This document shows positions 25,408 to 33,599 of a stretch of DNA of 64,000 bases, in pieces; positions within the stretch are counted from its first letter, which is position 1, and each line of letters opens with the position of its first letter. Made by a program: the position numbers and the translations under genes. The notes below the pieces were generated by a model. It saw nothing but the letters and a program-made list of their open reading frames with translations, made no database searches and was not told the origin of the DNA. This stretch comes from Nocardia ninae NBRC 108245 (GTDB taxonomy: Bacteria > Actinomycetota > Actinomycetes > Mycobacteriales > Mycobacteriaceae), in NCBI RefSeq assembly GCF_007990755.1, contig NZ_BJXA01000036.1:21108-85107 (forward strand), written 5' to 3'.

Positions 25408-27426
25408 GTGCACCCATCCGAACCCGCCGGGCCCCCGTCCAGTGGCGCAACCGCGATTCTGGCGGCAATCCTGGCACTGCTCGGCGGTCTCGTCTCGCTG
25501 CTAGGTCTCGTCGCATTCCTTGCGCTGGCCGCGCAGATCGGCATGGAAAACGCGCTGCGGATGTCGAGTTTATTCGGCCCGCAGTGGTGGCGGGAACTAG
25601 TCGTCGGCGGTCAGATCAGCAACGCTGTCACCGCTTGGCTGCTTCTCGGTGGCGCGGTCCAACTGCTGCGGCACAAAATGTCCGGCCGCACCATGATCAT
25701 CTGGGGTTGTCTCGTCGTCATTGCCGGGTACATCGTCGGATGGATCGCCGCGCAATCGGCTAGCAGCGAGTTGCGCGGCGCGCTCGACGATATGACCCAG
25801 GGCACGGATTCGAGCGAACTCGACTCGGCATTCCGCAACGCCACGCTGATCGCCGGCGGGCTTTCCCTTGTCCTGCTGGCGTTTCCGGTACTGACCTTGT
25901 TGCTCGCGGCCGCGCAGTCGACGCGCAAGTGGTGCCTGGCCGGCCCTTATCGACCAGTATCGCCGGCCACCGGGCAGCACAGTGTCGTCTCGCCACCACG
26001 TGCACCCGCCATCCCTTACCGACCGGTCCCGCCTCGTGTCGCGCTGCGTCCGGTCCCACGGGTCAACCTGCGCAAAGCCCCGACGATCACACCGCGCACA
26101 CCTTTGACAACCTTGCTCGCCGACATCCCCCTTGCCGATCGCGTGCGCGACGGCGCCGCACTGACACTGCTCATCGGCGCATTGTTTCTCCGATGGAACC
26201 GCGACGTCGCACTGTCCACCGGTGATGGCTCGGCCTACCTGCTCACGCTGATCGTGCTCTCGACCGGCCTCGCGATCGGTGCGGTGGCACTGCCGTATCT
26301 GTCCAGGGTCGGCGCGCTCGGTGCCGTCGGCGACATCGCACCGATGCGTACCCTTCGAATACTCGCGATCACACCGTATCTGGCTCTCCTCGTGCTGCTT
26401 TCGATCACCGATCTGATTGCCGCCGGACGCTTCCTCGTTGATTCCGCACCGCAGAATCCCGGCGTCGGACCGGCCGTCTGGTGGGGAGCGGCGGCGACAA
26501 TTCTCGCTCTGCAACCACGAGCCGCCATCCCTGGGAGCAGTTCGACGCGAACGTGGTTGGTTGTGTTGCGACCCGCGATGTGGGTTGCGGCAGCGTTGAG
26601 CTTGTTCTCCGGTCTGCTGGCGCTCGCCGCTCTCGCGGTCGATACCGGGGCGCAGGGTATCTCGGAGCCAACTGTGCAGGCTGTGGCGTTCGCGTTGACG
26701 ACGATGCTCGCGGTCACCGTGGCTGCCCTCGCCGGTACTGGGTTGCGGGTGGACTTCGGGGCATGGCGGCTCACCGTCGCGGCCTATGGTTCGACGGTTC
26801 TCGTTGCGGGACTTCTGCTCTCGCATTCAGAGCGTGGTGGGGTCGAACGATTCGGCAGCGGTTGGTATTTCGCGCTCGCGGCGTGGTGTGTCGCGGCAGC
26901 CGTCGCGTTCGCGGCGGGTGGCTCGCCGTTCGATTCGGATGACGGTACGCACGCCGGTTACACCTGGCTCGTGGCAGGACGCAATACGCTCGGGATAGTC
27001 GGAATCTGGACGATGGTCGACGGTTTCGCAACGGTGATCCTGTTCTCGTTCGGATCGACCGACGTTGTCACCGCCGTCGTCGTCGCGGTCACAGCCGCGA
27101 TTTCCGGTGCGGCGGCACTTATAGGCGCACAAGCGATTCGAGTGCGGCGGCAACCCGGTGTCGATCCGCGGCCGTCACGCGAAGTCGTACTCTGCTGGTG
27201 CGCCGCCGCAGTCATCGGCACCGCAATCCGACTGATCGGACAGTCACTGGCGGGCGGCGTACCGGTCACCACACCGGATCTGATGATCGCAGGCTTACCG
27301 ATCACCGTCGCCGTCGCGGTCCTAGTAGCCGGCCCAGTCCGGGACCTATACGCCGGAATCCCTTTGTTCGCAGGTGCCCTGGCGATACCGGGGACCACGA
27401 GAGCACCCGGCGCGAACCTGCGGTGA
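25408..27426 (+). CDS. Polytopic membrane protein of unknown function
   Basis: The GTG at 25408 follows GGAGGA by five bases, giving 672 residues; the frame stays open further upstream inside the previous gene but that is shadow. There are two N-terminal helices, a pair of central helices, a Pro/Arg-rich cytoplasmic linker (about 175-230, repeated YRPV-P-R) and then roughly ten more helices. No transporter, glycosyltransferase or protease motif is visible. It is expressed with the propeller protein upstream (19-base gap). The arrangement suggests a membrane base with a large extracellular partner, but no function can be assigned. Confidence 0.65.
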   Translation: MHPSEPAGPPSSGATAILAAILALLGGLVSLLGLVAFLALAAQIGMENALRMSSLFGPQWWRELVVGGQISNAVTAWLLLGGAVQLLRHKMSGRTMIIWGCLVVIAGYIVGWIAAQSASSELRGALDDMTQGTDSSELDSAFRNATLIAGGLSLVLLAFPVLTLLLAAAQSTRKWCLAGPYRPVSPATGQHSVVSPPRAPAIPYRPVPPRVALRPVPRVNLRKAPTITPRTPLTTLLADIPLADRVRDGAALTLLIGALFLRWNRDVALSTGDGSAYLLTLIVLSTGLAIGAVALPYLSRVGALGAVGDIAPMRTLRILAITPYLALLVLLSITDLIAAGRFLVDSAPQNPGVGPAVWWGAAATILALQPRAAIPGSSSTRTWLVVLRPAMWVAAALSLFSGLLALAALAVDTGAQGISEPTVQAVAFALTTMLAVTVAALAGTGLRVDFGAWRLTVAAYGSTVLVAGLLLSHSERGGVERFGSGWYFALAAWCVAAAVAFAAGGSPFDSDDGTHAGYTWLVAGRNTLGIVGIWTMVDGFATVILFSFGSTDVVTAVVVAVTAAISGAAALIGAQAIRVRRQPGVDPRPSREVVLCWCAAAVIGTAIRLIGQSLAGGVPVTTPDLMIAGLPITVAVAVLVAGPVRDLYAGIPLFAGALAIPGTTRAPGANLR

Positions 27427-27538
27427 GGTTGCGGTGTTGCAAGGGCTTTGGTACACGATGCCGTTCGCACGCCCGAGCGTTCTGCCCCTCGGGGTCAACC
27501 GCCCGGCTGCTCGGATAACCTGCGAGCCCGCGTGCGCG

Positions 27539-28378
27539 TCAACCGCTCGCGATCGCGAGCACGCCGACCAGCGCCGCCCCGACACCCACCTGTTGCGGGC
27601 GACCGAGCCTCTCGTTCAAGAAGATTCGAGCCAGCGCGATGGTGACGAGGGTGTGCAAGGCCCCCAGTACGGCGACGATGCCGACCATGCCGAGGGTCGA
27701 GGCGGTCGCGTAGAGGGCGTCGGCGGCCACTATCAGCACACCGATGAGTGCGATCGAGGGGATGTCTTCGGACGGCACCGAAACCCGCTGCCGTCCGACG
27801 AGAATGACAACGCCGATCAGTCCGACGGCGGTGAGCCGGGCGGTCAGCAGTGCCCAGCCGATATCACCCGTGCTCGCGGTGTCCATGGCCAGGAAGAACG
27901 TCCCGAAGCCGACTGCGGCGAGTAGGCCGAAGCCGATGCTCGGCAGCACCTGACCAGCCTTGCCGCCCTGCTCGGACTTCAACGACGCAACCACCAAACC
28001 GACGAGAGCCACTGCGAGACCGGCCAATTGAAGTGCTCCCGGCACCTCGCCGAACAGCAACCCGCCCAGCAACGGCACCACCGGCGCGGTCGAGGCAACC
28101 GCCGCGACAATGCTGATGCTGCCGACCGCCAACCCGCGATACAGCGCGGCAACCGCGGCGGTTTCGGCGAGACCCGCCAGCGCGGCATAACCGAGCGAGG
28201 CGGGTTCGGGCGGGCCGCCACCGCGGACGAGCGTGAAGACCGTCACCAGCACCAGCGCGGTGGACTGCGAGATCAGCAGCACTGAAAGTAGCGGCAGAGT
28301 ACGGCTTTTCAAACCCCCGAGGAAGTCCGAGGTACCCCAGCCGAACGCCGCCCCGAGGGCTAGCGCGATCGCGATCAT
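27539..28378 (-). CDS. EamA/DMT-family transporter
   Basis: The 279-residue protein has ten hydrophobic helices in two repeats, as in EamA (drug/metabolite transporter) proteins. Family signatures are GAAFGWGTSDFLGGL at the N-terminus and the repeat ends LGGLLFGEVPG and IFLNERLGRPQQVG. It would export or import a small metabolite across the cytoplasmic membrane. It lies 32 bases downstream of the alpha/beta-hydrolase gene on the same strand and is probably under the same MarR-controlled promoter. Near its 3' end is a 16-base palindrome (27545-27560) inside the coding sequence. Confidence 0.85.
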   Translation of the reverse strand: MIAIALALGAAFGWGTSDFLGGLKSRTLPLLSVLLISQSTALVLVTVFTLVRGGGPPEPASLGYAALAGLAETAAVAALYRGLAVGSISIVAAVASTAPVVPLLGGLLFGEVPGALQLAGLAVALVGLVVASLKSEQGGKAGQVLPSIGFGLLAAVGFGTFFLAMDTASTGDIGWALLTARLTAVGLIGVVILVGRQRVSVPSEDIPSIALIGVLIVAADALYATASTLGMVGIVAVLGALHTLVTIALARIFLNERLGRPQQVGVGAALVGVLAIASG

Positions 28379-28410
28379 TAAACAGCTGTCCTTCTCTGAA
28401 TTCTCGGATC

Positions 28411-29274
28411 TCAGGCGGTGTGGGCCAGCAGTTCGGGAACGACCGCACTCCAGGTATGCGGCGGGAAGACCTCGTGGCCGGTCTGTTCCAGCGCTACGAA
28501 GCGCGAGCCGGCGATTTCCGCGGCCAGTGCCCGGCCATGTCCGATCGGGAAGAGCGGATCTTCGGTGCCGTGCAGCACCAAGGTCGGTACTGCTATCTGC
28601 CCCAGCCGATTCCGCCAGGGCGCGCCCGGGTCGAGCAGGTACGGGTTAGTCAGTTGCGCGCCGATATTGTTCGCACGGTCCACGACGCGCCGAGCCTGCT
28701 CCCGCTGCGTCTCGAGGTCGAACGGCCGGGTGGCGGCGGCAAACGGACGCATCGACTCGGCCAAATACTCCACCACGGCGTTCCGGTCGTGCCAGTCCGG
28801 GGTCGGGGCTTCGGCAGCGAAGTATGCCGCTAGCTCCGGTGTCATCCCCGGCAAGTCGGACTGCTCGTGGCCCGGCCCACCCGGCGTGCCTGAGGCAACG
28901 GCCAGGGAGGCGACCAGTTCGGGATGGTCCAGTGCCAGTAGTTGAGCGACGGCCGACCCCTGCGACATGCCGACCAGATGTGCTTTGCCCAGTCCGAGGA
29001 CGGTGATCAGCTCGGCCGCATCCGCAACCAGATCGCGCAGCCCATATGCCGGAACGCCGACGGGATAGGTGGTCGACCGGCCCGCGTCGCGGCTGTCGTA
29101 TCGGACGACGTAGCGTCTGTCCGCCGCGAGCCGCTGGACGAATTCGACATCCCACGCCAGCATCGATTCCCCGGCGCCGTGCAGCAGCAGAACCGCCGGA
29201 TCGGCTGAATTTCCGAAACCCTGCACACACAGGTTGACGCCGTTCACCGTGGTGGTCCGCTCGTTGGTACCCAT
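28411..29274 (-). CDS. Alpha/beta-hydrolase
   Basis: The 287-residue protein is a classic single-domain alpha/beta hydrolase: the oxyanion-hole segment LLLHGAGES, nucleophile elbow GMSQGS (H-L-V-G-M-S-Q-G), acid residue in HGTEDPLFP and catalytic His in TGHEVFPP. Similar proteins are esterases or lactonases; the aclacinomycin methylesterase type is a near match from memory. It is divergent from a MarR regulator with two palindromic operators in the 85-base gap and shares a transcript with the EamA transporter. The trio suggests detoxification or resistance to an ester-containing compound. Confidence 0.85.
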   Translation of the reverse strand: MGTNERTTTVNGVNLCVQGFGNSADPAVLLLHGAGESMLAWDVEFVQRLAADRRYVVRYDSRDAGRSTTYPVGVPAYGLRDLVADAAELITVLGLGKAHLVGMSQGSAVAQLLALDHPELVASLAVASGTPGGPGHEQSDLPGMTPELAAYFAAEAPTPDWHDRNAVVEYLAESMRPFAAATRPFDLETQREQARRVVDRANNIGAQLTNPYLLDPGAPWRNRLGQIAVPTLVLHGTEDPLFPIGHGRALAAEIAGSRFVALEQTGHEVFPPHTWSAVVPELLAHTA

Positions 29275-29289
29275 AACCTCATCCCAAGT

Positions 29290-29305
29290 TCGTTACATGT
29301 AACGA
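29290..29305. promoter_or_regulatory. MarR operator 1
   Basis: A perfect 16-base palindrome TCGTTACATGTAACGA lies in the divergent gap, nearer the hydrolase gene. It matches the second site 33 bases away (centre to centre, about three helical turns). Binding by the adjacent MarR protein is an inference. Confidence 0.75.
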
Positions 29306-29323
29306 TAACCCTAGACAGGTCTC

Positions 29324-29337
29324 CGTTACATGTAAAC
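29324..29337. promoter_or_regulatory. MarR operator 2
   Basis: The sequence CGTTACATGTAAAC repeats the core of operator 1 (GTTACATGTAAC) with one mismatch in the right arm. It lies just before the MarR start, so it could serve autoregulation. Confidence 0.65.
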
Positions 29338-29359
29338 AAGATTGGTTAAACTCGCAGAT

Positions 29360-29821
29360 ATGCACCGGAATCCGGATTCGAGGACCGAACGCCAGGCCCG
29401 TGCGGCCTGGCTCGCCTATCGGCGGCTCCACGAACGCGTCGACGCCGAGATCGCCCGAGATCTCGAACGGGAGTGCGGCCTGTCGATGCCGGACTACGAT
29501 GTCCTCGCCGCGCTGACCGAACTGGAGAGTCCGGACACGTGCATCCGGGTGCGGGGGCTGGCGGCGCATCTGAGCTGGGCACACAGCAGGTTGTCCCGAC
29601 AGCTCGGGCGCATGGAACAGCGCGGACTGATCGCGCGCGAACCCTGCGAGCGGGACGGCCGCGGAGACGACGTCCTACTCACCAAATCGGGCCGGGAAAC
29701 CGTCGAAACAGCGGCACCCACGTACAACTCCTCGGTGCGCGACCGTTTCACCGTGCGACTGACGCCACAACAGCTCGCCGCACTCATCGAGATCGAGCGA
29801 GCGATCGCGAAAGGGCAATGA
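29360..29821 (+). CDS. MarR-family transcriptional regulator
   Basis: The ATG at 29360 gives 153 residues; an in-frame TTG at 29342 would add six. The winged helix is clear: VRGLAAHLSWAHSRLSRQLGRME as recognition helix region and REPCERDGRGDDVLLTKSGRE as wing. Flanking helices form the usual dimer interface. It is divergent from the hydrolase-transporter operon, and two copies of a GTTACATGTAAC palindrome fill the gap, so it very likely represses both directions and is released by a small ligand. Its second operator lies so close to the start that a short leader is expected. Confidence 0.88.
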   Translation: MHRNPDSRTERQARAAWLAYRRLHERVDAEIARDLERECGLSMPDYDVLAALTELESPDTCIRVRGLAAHLSWAHSRLSRQLGRMEQRGLIAREPCERDGRGDDVLLTKSGRETVETAAPTYNSSVRDRFTVRLTPQQLAALIEIERAIAKGQ

Positions 29822-30071
29822 CATCGTCGGTGATGCCTCTCACGGTCGGTCAAGCCAGGCCTTCATTCATCCACGGTGCCCGGTCGTGTCGTCCGCAGGT
29901 GCGGGCGGGAGAGGTCGATCGCCGTGACTGCTATTCCCTCTCCTGAGCGAGGAACCCGTCAGCGTGACGGCCGGGCGAGATCGGTGACCGTGGCCCGCTC
30001 GCGGCAATGTAGGCGGGGATCGGTCCGCGCACGCGGTGGCGACAGCAACGATCAAGGGTGCGGAGCGAAGA

Positions 30072-30395
30072 TCATTTCGTTCGGGCGTTGGGCTCGACGA
30101 AGTTCCACCCTGCGCCGCAAGGTGCGTAAGAGGATTGGGGATTGCCCTGGACCCGCCAAGGGCCGAAGAAGTTTTCGTAGTCGAAGCTGCCAGAAGGAGT
30201 GAGATACCGACAGCGGGCCACCGCCCTGAACTGGGTGCCTGAAGCAGACGTATAGCAGTAGGCCGTCGCCCCGTTGCCCGACTGCGAGGCGCGGCAGCCA
30301 GGGGGAGCCGCGGACGCGGGCGACGCCATGGAAATAGACAACCCGACGGTCGTCAGCGTCGCGGCGAGCATGATTTTCGCGGTCCGATACTTCAT
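30072..30395 (-). CDS. Small secreted protein
   Basis: The ATG at 30395 with GAGGGAA five bases upstream gives 107 residues; the longer frame upstream is shadow. A signal peptide (MKYRTAKIMLAATLTTVGLSISMASPASA) precedes an approximately 78-residue mature domain with four cysteines (PPGCRAS, AYCYTS, ARCRYL, APCGAG), probably two disulfides. It has aromatic-rich FDYENFFGPW near the middle. This resembles small secreted actinobacterial proteins of unknown function. It is transcribed alone. Confidence 0.65.
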   Translation of the reverse strand: MKYRTAKIMLAATLTTVGLSISMASPASAAPPGCRASQSGNGATAYCYTSASGTQFRAVARCRYLTPSGSFDYENFFGPWRVQGNPQSSYAPCGAGWNFVEPNARTK

Positions 30396-30753
30396 GAGAT
30401 TCCCTCTGTATCGAGAGGTGATCTGGTGCTCGAATGAGCCTTTCCGCAGCCCCTCTCGGACATGATGGCACCGTCGCGCGGCGAAAGTCCAGGGCACCGA
30501 TCCAGCGTCGATGGCGTCCACCACTCCAGCTACTGCACCGCCAACAACAGGTGCTCGGCACAGGTCGAGGTGGCAAACCGTCAGTTCAACGCATTGCCGC
30601 CGAGTCTCTACCGGAAACGATTTCGGCTGCCTCGCTTCATGCTGGAAGACGAATCAGGTTATGGCACAACTGGTCTTGGACGCCCCGCGCAGTTCGGACT
30701 TAGGGTCCAGTCGTACCGGCCACGATCCGCAGTCCATCACAGGAGATGACCGC
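30396..30753. other. 358-base divergent intergenic region
   Basis: The gap between the small secreted protein (minus) and the methyltransferase (plus) holds their promoters. I see no gene or strong repeat in it. Confidence 0.5.
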
Positions 30754-31500
30754 ATGAGCGTCACCATTTCACCTGCCGTGCAACGAGTTCTCCCGCTACT
30801 CACCGACCCGCCGCGGGTTCCGACCACGCCGAACGGCTACCTCGACCAACTCGGCTCGCAACCCGGCGCCGACGGGCAAGATGTCAACAACGGTGTCGTG
30901 CAGTCGCTGTGGAGCTCGCGCATCGGTGCGTTGTTGTACGACTACGCATCCACGGCCGCCAGGCGCGTCGTCGGCTTCCTGCAATCCCCCGCTGAACGAC
31001 TGCACCTTCGGCCGGGCCAGACGGTGCTCGACATCGCTTGCGGCCCAGGAGAAATCACCGCATCGCTCGCCAACAAGGTTGGTCCGGACGGGCTCTCGAT
31101 CGGCATCGACATCTCCGAGTCGATGCTCGTCCGCGCCGCCCATCAGCACCCCGCCGACAACACCGCCTTCCTGCGCGCCGATGCCCAACGAATCCCGTTG
31201 CTGGACAACACCATCGATGCGGTGACCTGCATAGCAGGGCTACAGCTCATCCCCGACCCGGATACCGCCCTGGCCGAGATGATCCGCGTCTTGCGACCCG
31301 GCGGTCATCTCGCGGTGCTGGTGCCGACCGTGGGTGCCGGTCCGCTCGAACTGCTCGGACGTTACGTGCCAGGCTTCGGCGGCGCACGCATCTTCGCCGA
31401 GTCCGAAATCGCGGACCGCGTCCGGGGTTTCGGACTCGGCGACGTAACCACTCGACGCCTTGCGACGATCCAATGGACCTGCGGGCACAAGATCGGCTGA
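30754..31500 (+). CDS. Class I SAM-dependent methyltransferase
   Basis: The ATG at 30754, with AGGAG upstream, gives 248 residues. The fold signature is VLDIACGPGEITASLA (motif I), followed by IGIDISESMLVRA and the post-I acidic residue, FLRADAQRIPLLDNTIDAVTC, and MIRVLRPGGHLAVL (post-III). This is the Methyltransf_11 type. The substrate is not evident; an N-terminal stretch of about 75 residues before the Rossmann fold could help recognise it. A hairpin at 31551-31567 ends the transcript. Confidence 0.87.
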   Translation: MSVTISPAVQRVLPLLTDPPRVPTTPNGYLDQLGSQPGADGQDVNNGVVQSLWSSRIGALLYDYASTAARRVVGFLQSPAERLHLRPGQTVLDIACGPGEITASLANKVGPDGLSIGIDISESMLVRAAHQHPADNTAFLRADAQRIPLLDNTIDAVTCIAGLQLIPDPDTALAEMIRVLRPGGHLAVLVPTVGAGPLELLGRYVPGFGGARIFAESEIADRVRGFGLGDVTTRRLATIQWTCGHKIG

Positions 31501-31550
31501 CGTAGCTCGCACGCTGCAGTGCCATGCGCCGATGAGTTTCCGGTCTGGCT

Positions 31551-31567
31551 GCCGCGCAACGCGCGGC
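31551..31567. terminator. Hairpin between convergent genes
   Basis: GCCGCGC-AAC-GCGCGGC forms a perfect 7-bp stem just after the methyltransferase gene and at the end of the convergent membrane-protein gene. It has no T-tract, so it may act as a weak bidirectional terminator. Confidence 0.45.
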
Positions 31568-32574
31568 TAGCGGCCGGTCGATCCAGGTGCCCCGTCGCCA
31601 CCATCCGAACCGGGGCGTTGGTTCCTACCGCCCGGGGCGTTGTTACTCGACGGAAAGTTCGGAGTCCTCGATCGATTCGATGATTCCGGCACGCTGGTCG
31701 ACGGTGTCACTGACTTCGGCACACTCGTCGACGGTGTCGATGACCCCGGCACGCTCGCCGACGGTGTCGAGCCATTCGTCGTCGACTGTTTCCCTCCCTC
31801 GGTGCCGTTCTGCGGGGTCGTGGTCGTCGGCACGCGGCTCTCACTGGGCTGCACTGTCTCGTCGTCTCCGCTCGTCGAGGGGTTGTCGGGCTGGTCGCCG
31901 CCGCCACTCCACAAGTGCCCCACTGTGGTGACCTCGTCGCCCGAGATCGACTTCCCGGTGACGCCCTCGAAGCCGGTGATCATCAGAATCGCGATGAGGA
32001 ACCCGACCACGCTGGTGCCGACGATCAGCGGCCAGTGCAGGCGATACCCGCGGCGTACCTGCTCTTCGCCGGATTCGGCACCGGGAGACCGGAGATTCAG
32101 CTGGGGAATGACCACAGTGGGGTCCCCGCCGACGGACCGCCCGGCACCCAATCCTGGCACCCTGTTGTTCGGGGGCTGCCGAGGTTGATATCCGGTACCG
32201 ACTCCAGGCCGCATGTCGTTCGCACGGCCCGCCCACGACTGCGTGGGCGGATGGTAATTGTTCGTGTGCTGTCCGGACACCTGCCGCGGTTGCCGGCCCG
32301 GCCCGGCCTGCTGCCGGGTACTCGGATCTGCCAGCGCCAGCGCCGCCTCCCTGGTGCGCTGCGCCGCCTCTTTCGTCTTGCGCATCGAGCGCAGGTACAG
32401 CTCGCCGCCCACCGTGGACACCACGCTCGCGATCCCGGCACCCGCCACGGTGCCGGCCACCCCCAGCGTCGATCCCAGGAAAGCCGCAGTGACCGCCGCC
32501 AGGGCTGCCGCGGTGACCTGCGACGGTTTGATGCCGTCCTTCTTGTCAGAGGTACCTTCCCGCTCTTCGCCCAT
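31567..32574 (-). CDS. Membrane protein with Ser/Thr/Pro-rich repetitive tail
   Basis: The 335-residue protein has a hydrophobic N-terminal segment (about 20-60, Ala/Gly/Val-rich, two possible helices) and a Gln/Pro/Asn-rich loop with NNYHPPTQSW and GTGYQPRQPPNN. A second transmembrane helix follows (about 183-203). The extracellular tail is of low complexity and includes three tandem 10-residue repeats (TPSTSVPxSx) encoded by 30-base DNA repeats at 31681-31770. Such tails are typical of wall-spanning, possibly glycosylated stalks. No catalytic motif is visible. Confidence 0.65.
   Translation of the reverse strand: MGEEREGTSDKKDGIKPSQVTAAALAAVTAAFLGSTLGVAGTVAGAGIASVVSTVGGELYLRSMRKTKEAAQRTREAALALADPSTRQQAGPGRQPRQVSGQHTNNYHPPTQSWAGRANDMRPGVGTGYQPRQPPNNRVPGLGAGRSVGGDPTVVIPQLNLRSPGAESGEEQVRRGYRLHWPLIVGTSVVGFLIAILMITGFEGVTGKSISGDEVTTVGHLWSGGGDQPDNPSTSGDDETVQPSESRVPTTTTPQNGTEGGKQSTTNGSTPSASVPGSSTPSTSVPKSVTPSTSVPESSNRSRTPNFPSSNNAPGGRNQRPGSDGGDGAPGSTGR
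31681..31770 (+). repeat. Three tandem 30-base repeats inside a coding sequence
   Basis: Units at 31681-31710, 31711-31740 and 31741-31770 share the core CGACGGTGTC and CCGGCAC/TCGGCAC. They encode (on the minus strand) ten-residue Ser/Thr/Pro repeats in the tail of the membrane protein. Copy-number variation between strains is likely. Confidence 0.85.
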
Positions 32575-32844
32575 TATCCCGATCTGCTCGCATCGTCACC
32601 GTTTCAATTTCCCAACGCTACGCGCCGGGCCGAACGATCGGCTCGCCGCCGGGACTACCTGTGACACAACGCATTCCAGCCGCTTAACGAACATGAAGTC
32701 GACCTAACAATCACGAACAATCCAGCCTCGACAATCCGGGGCCGCCGCCCGGGCGACCGAGCTGAATCACCGCCTCGAACCCCCTCAGCCCCACCGCAAC
32801 TACGTCTACGCCAAAGGATTTCAGGTTCTGGCACGATAGAGATC

Positions 32845-33342
32845 ATGCGGCCGCTTCTGCTTCTCGATATCGACGGCCCGTTGAACCCGTTCGCTGCCAA
32901 AGCAGACGCCAAACCACTCGGCTACCGCGAGCACAAGTTCAAGATCTCCGGCTGGAGCAGGCGGCACCCGTTGCGCATGTGGCTCAACCCCACCCACGGT
33001 CCGGCCCTCCTGCAAGCCGCCGGTCCTGCCGAACTCGTCTGGGCAACCACCTGGGAGCACAAGGCCAACACCATGGTCGGCCCCGCCATCGGCCTGCCCA
33101 ACCTGCCGGTGATCCGGTTCGGCGACTCCGGCCCTGCCTGGAAGTTCCCCGCCGTCGCCGCCTACGCCCGGCAGCGCCCGCTCATCTGGCTCGATGACGA
33201 CTTCGGCATGTACCCCACTGCCCGCGACGAGTTCCTGTCTTCCCGCGGCGACACGCCCACCACCTTGATCTCGGTCGACCCCCGGACCGGCCTCACCGAA
33301 TCCCACTTCGCCGAGATCCGCGAGTACTGGCTCACCGTCTAG
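32845..33342 (+). CDS. Small HAD-like protein
   Basis: The 165-residue protein begins MRPLLLLDIDGPLNPF, the HAD nucleophile motif I (DxDG with the second Asp). It continues with ATTWEHKAN (motif II-like Thr) and has IWLDDDFG, a motif IV-like acidic cluster, towards the end. It lacks a cap domain and a clear motif III lysine, so it is a minimal HAD-fold phosphatase-like protein of unknown substrate. No neighbour gives a hint. The preceding 270-base gap shows nothing notable. Confidence 0.75.
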   Translation: MRPLLLLDIDGPLNPFAAKADAKPLGYREHKFKISGWSRRHPLRMWLNPTHGPALLQAAGPAELVWATTWEHKANTMVGPAIGLPNLPVIRFGDSGPAWKFPAVAAYARQRPLIWLDDDFGMYPTARDEFLSSRGDTPTTLISVDPRTGLTESHFAEIREYWLTV

Positions 33343-33586
33343 GGCCTGTCGCAAAGGGTGGCTTTTCGACGACTGCCACCGAGTTCGTTAGGCGTTTCGA
33401 GGCCTTCTGGGCGAGCACGGTCCCTTCGATTGTGCACATCCGGTCTTCAGCAGCCATGCTGCCCGCATCGGTTTCGATGACCGCGGACTTTTCGCCGGAC
33501 AACGCGGTGAAGTGGACAGTTCGCTCGGCACGTCCGAGCCAGTCGCCTGGGCGAGACCGTTGCAGGCGACCATTGATGCGCAGCTG
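33332..33586 (-). pseudogene. Possible hotdog thioesterase remnant
   Basis: A minus frame of about 85 codons follows a TGA at 33587-33589 and contains LRINGRLQRSRPGDWLGRA, then VHFTALSGEKSAVIETDA and IEGTVLAQKA. The pattern matches the last strands of PaaI/acyl-CoA thioesterase hotdog domains. No start codon or first half remains, and the frame overlaps the end of the HAD-like gene on the other strand. I read it as a decayed fragment. Confidence 0.3.
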
Positions 33587-33599
33587 TCAGTGCATTTCC

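Noticed and set aside
25597-26826. Minus frame of 409 codons opposite the polytopic membrane protein
   Set aside because: Arg/Gln/Glu-rich antisense product typical of a shadow of hydrophobic coding sequence.
27545-27560. 16-base palindrome GCTCGCGATCGCGAGC as a terminator or operator
   Set aside because: It lies inside the coding sequence of the EamA transporter and can arise from G/C-biased codons; no T-tract or promoter context.
33343-33380. Possible IS terminal repeat beginning GGGCCTGTCGCAAA after the HAD-like gene
   Set aside because: No second copy in inverted orientation and no transposase remnant nearby; the bases belong to the thioesterase-like relic on the other strand.
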